Assembly (NCBI GenBank): GCA_963726775.1
Contig: CAVSDL010000009.1
Span: 186,001-250,000, forward strand
DNA length: 64,000 bases
Direction of reading: 5' to 3'
From: CAIWHR01 sp963726775
GTDB taxonomy: Bacteria; Pseudomonadota; Gammaproteobacteria; Burkholderiales; Casimicrobiaceae
Of the stretch, positions 62,243 to 64,000 are shown piece by piece. Made by a program: the position numbers and the translations under genes. How positions within the stretch are numbered: the stretch's first letter is position 1; each line of letters begins with the position of its first letter. The notes under the pieces were generated by a model. That model was not told where the DNA came from, made no database searches, and saw only the letters and a list, made by a program, of their open reading frames with translations.

Positions 62243-63414
62243 ATGATCCGCAAATCGCCCGTCCCGGCGAAAGCCGAATCCCGCACGTCCGCCGGCTCCC
62301 GGCGCAAGTTCCTGAAAGCCGCGACCGGCGTTGCCGCCGCCGGTGCCACGCTCGGTTTCCCGATGATCGCCAAGGGACAGGCGGGCCCGATCAACATGCG
62401 GTGGCAGAGCACCTGGCCGTCGAAGGACATCTTCCACGAATACGCGCTCGATTACGCGAAGAAGGTCAACGACATGACCGGCGGCGACCTCAAGATCGAA
62501 GTGCTGCCTGCGGGCTCGGTCGTGCCTGCCTTCGGCCTGCTGGATGCGGTGTCAAAAGGCACCCTCGACGGCGGCCATGGCGTGCTCGTCTACCACTACG
62601 GCAAGCAGAACGCGCTGGCGTTGTGGGGCTCCGGCCCCGCGTTCGGCATGGACGGCAACATGCTGTTGTCATGGCACAAGTACGGCGGCGGCAAGGAATT
62701 GCTGAATAAGCTGTACGCCTCCATTGGAGCGAATGTCGTTTCCTTCCCCTACGGGCCGCACCCGACCCAGCCGCTCGGCTGGTTCAAGAAGCCTATTACC
62801 AAGGTCGACGATTTCAAGGGCATGAAGTACCGAACGGTCGGCATCTCGATCGACCTGTTCACCGGGATGGGCGCTGCGGTGAACGCCCTGCCCGGCGGCG
62901 AAATCGTCCCGGCCATGGATCGCGGACTGCTGGATGCGGCCGAGTTCAACAACGCGTCGTCGGACCGCCTGCTCGGCTTCCCGGACGTCTCCAAGGTGTG
63001 CATGCTGCAGAGCTTCCACCAGAACGCGGAACAGTTCGAGATTACGTTCAACAAGACGAAGTACGATGCACTGCCGGACAAGATGAAGGCGATCATCGCC
63101 AACGCCGTCGAGGCGGCCTCCGCCGACATGTCGTGGAAGGCGATCGACCGCTACTCGAAGGACTACATCGAGCTGCAGACCAAGGACAAGGTCAAGTTCT
63201 ACAAGACGCCGGATTCGATTCTGCAGAAGCAGTTGGAGATCTTCGACACCGTCATGTCGAAGAGCGGCGGACAACGCGCTCTTCGTGGAGATCATCGAGT
63301 CGCAGAAGGCAGTTCGCCGAACGCGCGGTACGCTGGGACCTCGACACGTATGTGAGCCGGCGCATGGCCTACAACTATTACTTCGGCGCCAAGCCAGCCG
63401 CGAAGAAGGCCTAA
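62243..63414 (+). CDS. dctP: TRAP transporter substrate-binding protein DctP-type, frameshifted at the end
   Basis: A periplasmic binding protein of a TRAP transporter, likely for an organic (keto-) acid as in TakP-like proteins. A twin-arginine signal (SRRKFLKAATGVAAAGATLG) precedes MRWQSTWPSKDIFHEYALDY; SFHQNAEQFEITFNKTKYDA and WDLDTYVSRRMAYNYYF are family features. Two extra bases, near 63271 and 63313, shift the frame; removing both joins MSKSG to DNALFVEIIESQKAFAERAV and the stop at 63414, about 389 residues. GGAGGAATC precedes the ATG. The 227 bases before it hold only a weak TATAAACT -10. Confidence 0.87.
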
Positions 63415-63437
63415 CGGAGTCGCCTGGAAGAATTGCC

Positions 63438-63474
63438 AGCCATCCGGTGCGAGCCGGGTGGCTGTTTTCTTTTC
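63438..63474 (+). terminator. rho-independent terminator between dctP and dctQ
   Basis: AGCCATCCGG (63438-63447) pairs with CCGGGTGGCT (63454-63463) over 10 bases with one G-T pair, loop TGCGAG, then GTTTTCTTTT. In a binding-protein-first operon it should act as a leaky terminator that raises the dctP:dctQM ratio. Confidence 0.8.
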
Positions 63475-63478
63475 CGTG

Positions 63479-63510
63479 CCGGTCACGCGGCGCAGCTGCC
63501 GCGTGACCGG
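63479..63510 (+). repeat. 13-bp-arm perfect inverted repeat just after the dctP terminator
   Basis: CCGGTCACGCGGC (63479-63491), loop GCAGCT, GCCGCGTGACCGG (63498-63510). There is no T-run, so it is not an ordinary terminator. It begins 5 bases after the terminator T-run and lies 21 bases before dctQ, where it could mask or protect the dctQ translation start or act as an mRNA-stability barrier. Confidence 0.6.
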
Positions 63511-63531
63511 CCACAACGAATTCGGACCGTC

Positions 63532-64000
63532 ATGCAAAAACTGCTGCTGTTCGTCGACAAGGTGAGCACCTTCGTCGGCCAGACCTTCTCCTGGCTGATC
63601 GTCGGCCTCACGTTGCTTATTACGTGGGAGGTGTATTCGCGCTACGCGCTCGACCACCCCCATGCGTGGGCGTTCGACGTGATGATCATGATGTACGGGA
63701 CGCTGTTCATGATGGCCGGCGCCTACACGCTCGCCAAGAACAGCCATGTGCGCGGCGACGTGCTGTACGGCTTCTTCCCGCCGCGCGTGCAGGCCGGCCT
63801 CGATCTCATGCTGTATTTCCTGTTCTTCATTCCGGGCGTGGTCGCGTTCGTCTGGGCCGGCTACACCTATGCCGGCGAATCTTGGACGATCAACGAGCAT
63901 TCGAACATTACCTCGGAGGGTCCACCGGTTTACCCGTTCAAGACGATCATCCCCGTTGCCGGGGCGCTTATCCTGGTGCAGGGCATCGTCGAAATTATCC
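63532..64000 (+). CDS. dctQ: TRAP transporter small permease DctQ (partial at window end)
   Basis: The small membrane subunit of a TRAP transporter. ATG at 63532 starts MQKLLLFVDKVSTFVGQTFS, and four helices are visible in the 156 codons present (SWLIVGLTLLITWEVYSRYA, VMIMMYGTLFMMAGAYTLAK, LDLMLYFLFFIPGVVAFVWA, and KTIIPVAGALILVQGIVEII at the end). LAKNSHVRGDVLYGFFPPRV is the conserved DctQ loop. The window cuts the gene, so dctM should follow outside. It has no stop here. Confidence 0.9.
   Translation, partial: MQKLLLFVDKVSTFVGQTFSWLIVGLTLLITWEVYSRYALDHPHAWAFDVMIMMYGTLFMMAGAYTLAKNSHVRGDVLYGFFPPRVQAGLDLMLYFLFFIPGVVAFVWAGYTYAGESWTINEHSNITSEGPPVYPFKTIIPVAGALILVQGIVEII

Noticed and set aside
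1..64000. tRNA or rRNA genes, CRISPR arrays, prophage genes, integrase/attachment sites, defence systems
   Set aside because: I looked for their signatures and saw none; the accessory regions hold catabolic and transport genes only.

Overview
The window is high-GC chromosomal DNA from a Gram-negative bacterium, most likely a betaproteobacterium. The evidence is gene order: pyrG-kdsA-(Dabb)-eno-ftsB; an ffs-dnaX-ybaB-recR block; trxB back to back with ftsK, then lolA, rarA and serS; LPS genes (kdsA, waaF); and the nitrogen regulators glnB and glnE. I see no rRNA, tRNA, CRISPR, prophage or intact insertion sequence. The only RNA gene is the 4.5S SRP RNA.

Layout. 1-4134: housekeeping block (end of pyrG, kdsA, eno, ftsB, a SpoU-type RNA methyltransferase). 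4142-14301: accessory sugar island that looks like non-phosphorylating 6-deoxysugar (L-fucose-type) catabolism: fucose mutarotase, ribokinase-family kinase, three-gene ABC importer, RraA-type and DapA-type aldolases and a GntR repressor on the minus strand; an aldo/keto reductase and a sugar lactonase leave in the other direction from a shared control region built on an 18-bp palindrome. A remnant of a TRAP permease lies there too. 14386-24637: two orphan substrate-binding proteins behind ppsR, a PHP phosphoesterase, a sensor-like gene split by an in-frame TGA, an ABC-F ATPase, an HTH regulator and ppsA, so PEP synthase and its regulatory kinase are about 5 kb apart. 24765-32403: PII protein, mscL, a branched-chain amino acid ABC operon with a LivM-LivG fusion and a tandem repeat at the livF start, then tldD. 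32455-44348: waaF, a zinc-finger protein, ilvE, glnE, a yhdP-like AsmA-family giant, a nitrilase, a MaoC hydratase and an Smr protein. 44432-54955: trxB, ftsK, lolA, an inserted catabolic block, rarA, serS. 54999-64000: exported beta-propeller and creatininase-family proteins, mltF, ffs-dnaX-ybaB-recR, and the start of a TRAP transporter operon cut by the window end.

Reading quality. Eight genes are broken by frameshifts, and in every case the reading frame is restored by removing single inserted bases (14 inferred insertions, no deletions). That bias looks like uncorrected long-read sequencing error rather than gene decay, so I treat these as genes, not pseudogenes, and give the inferred full spans.
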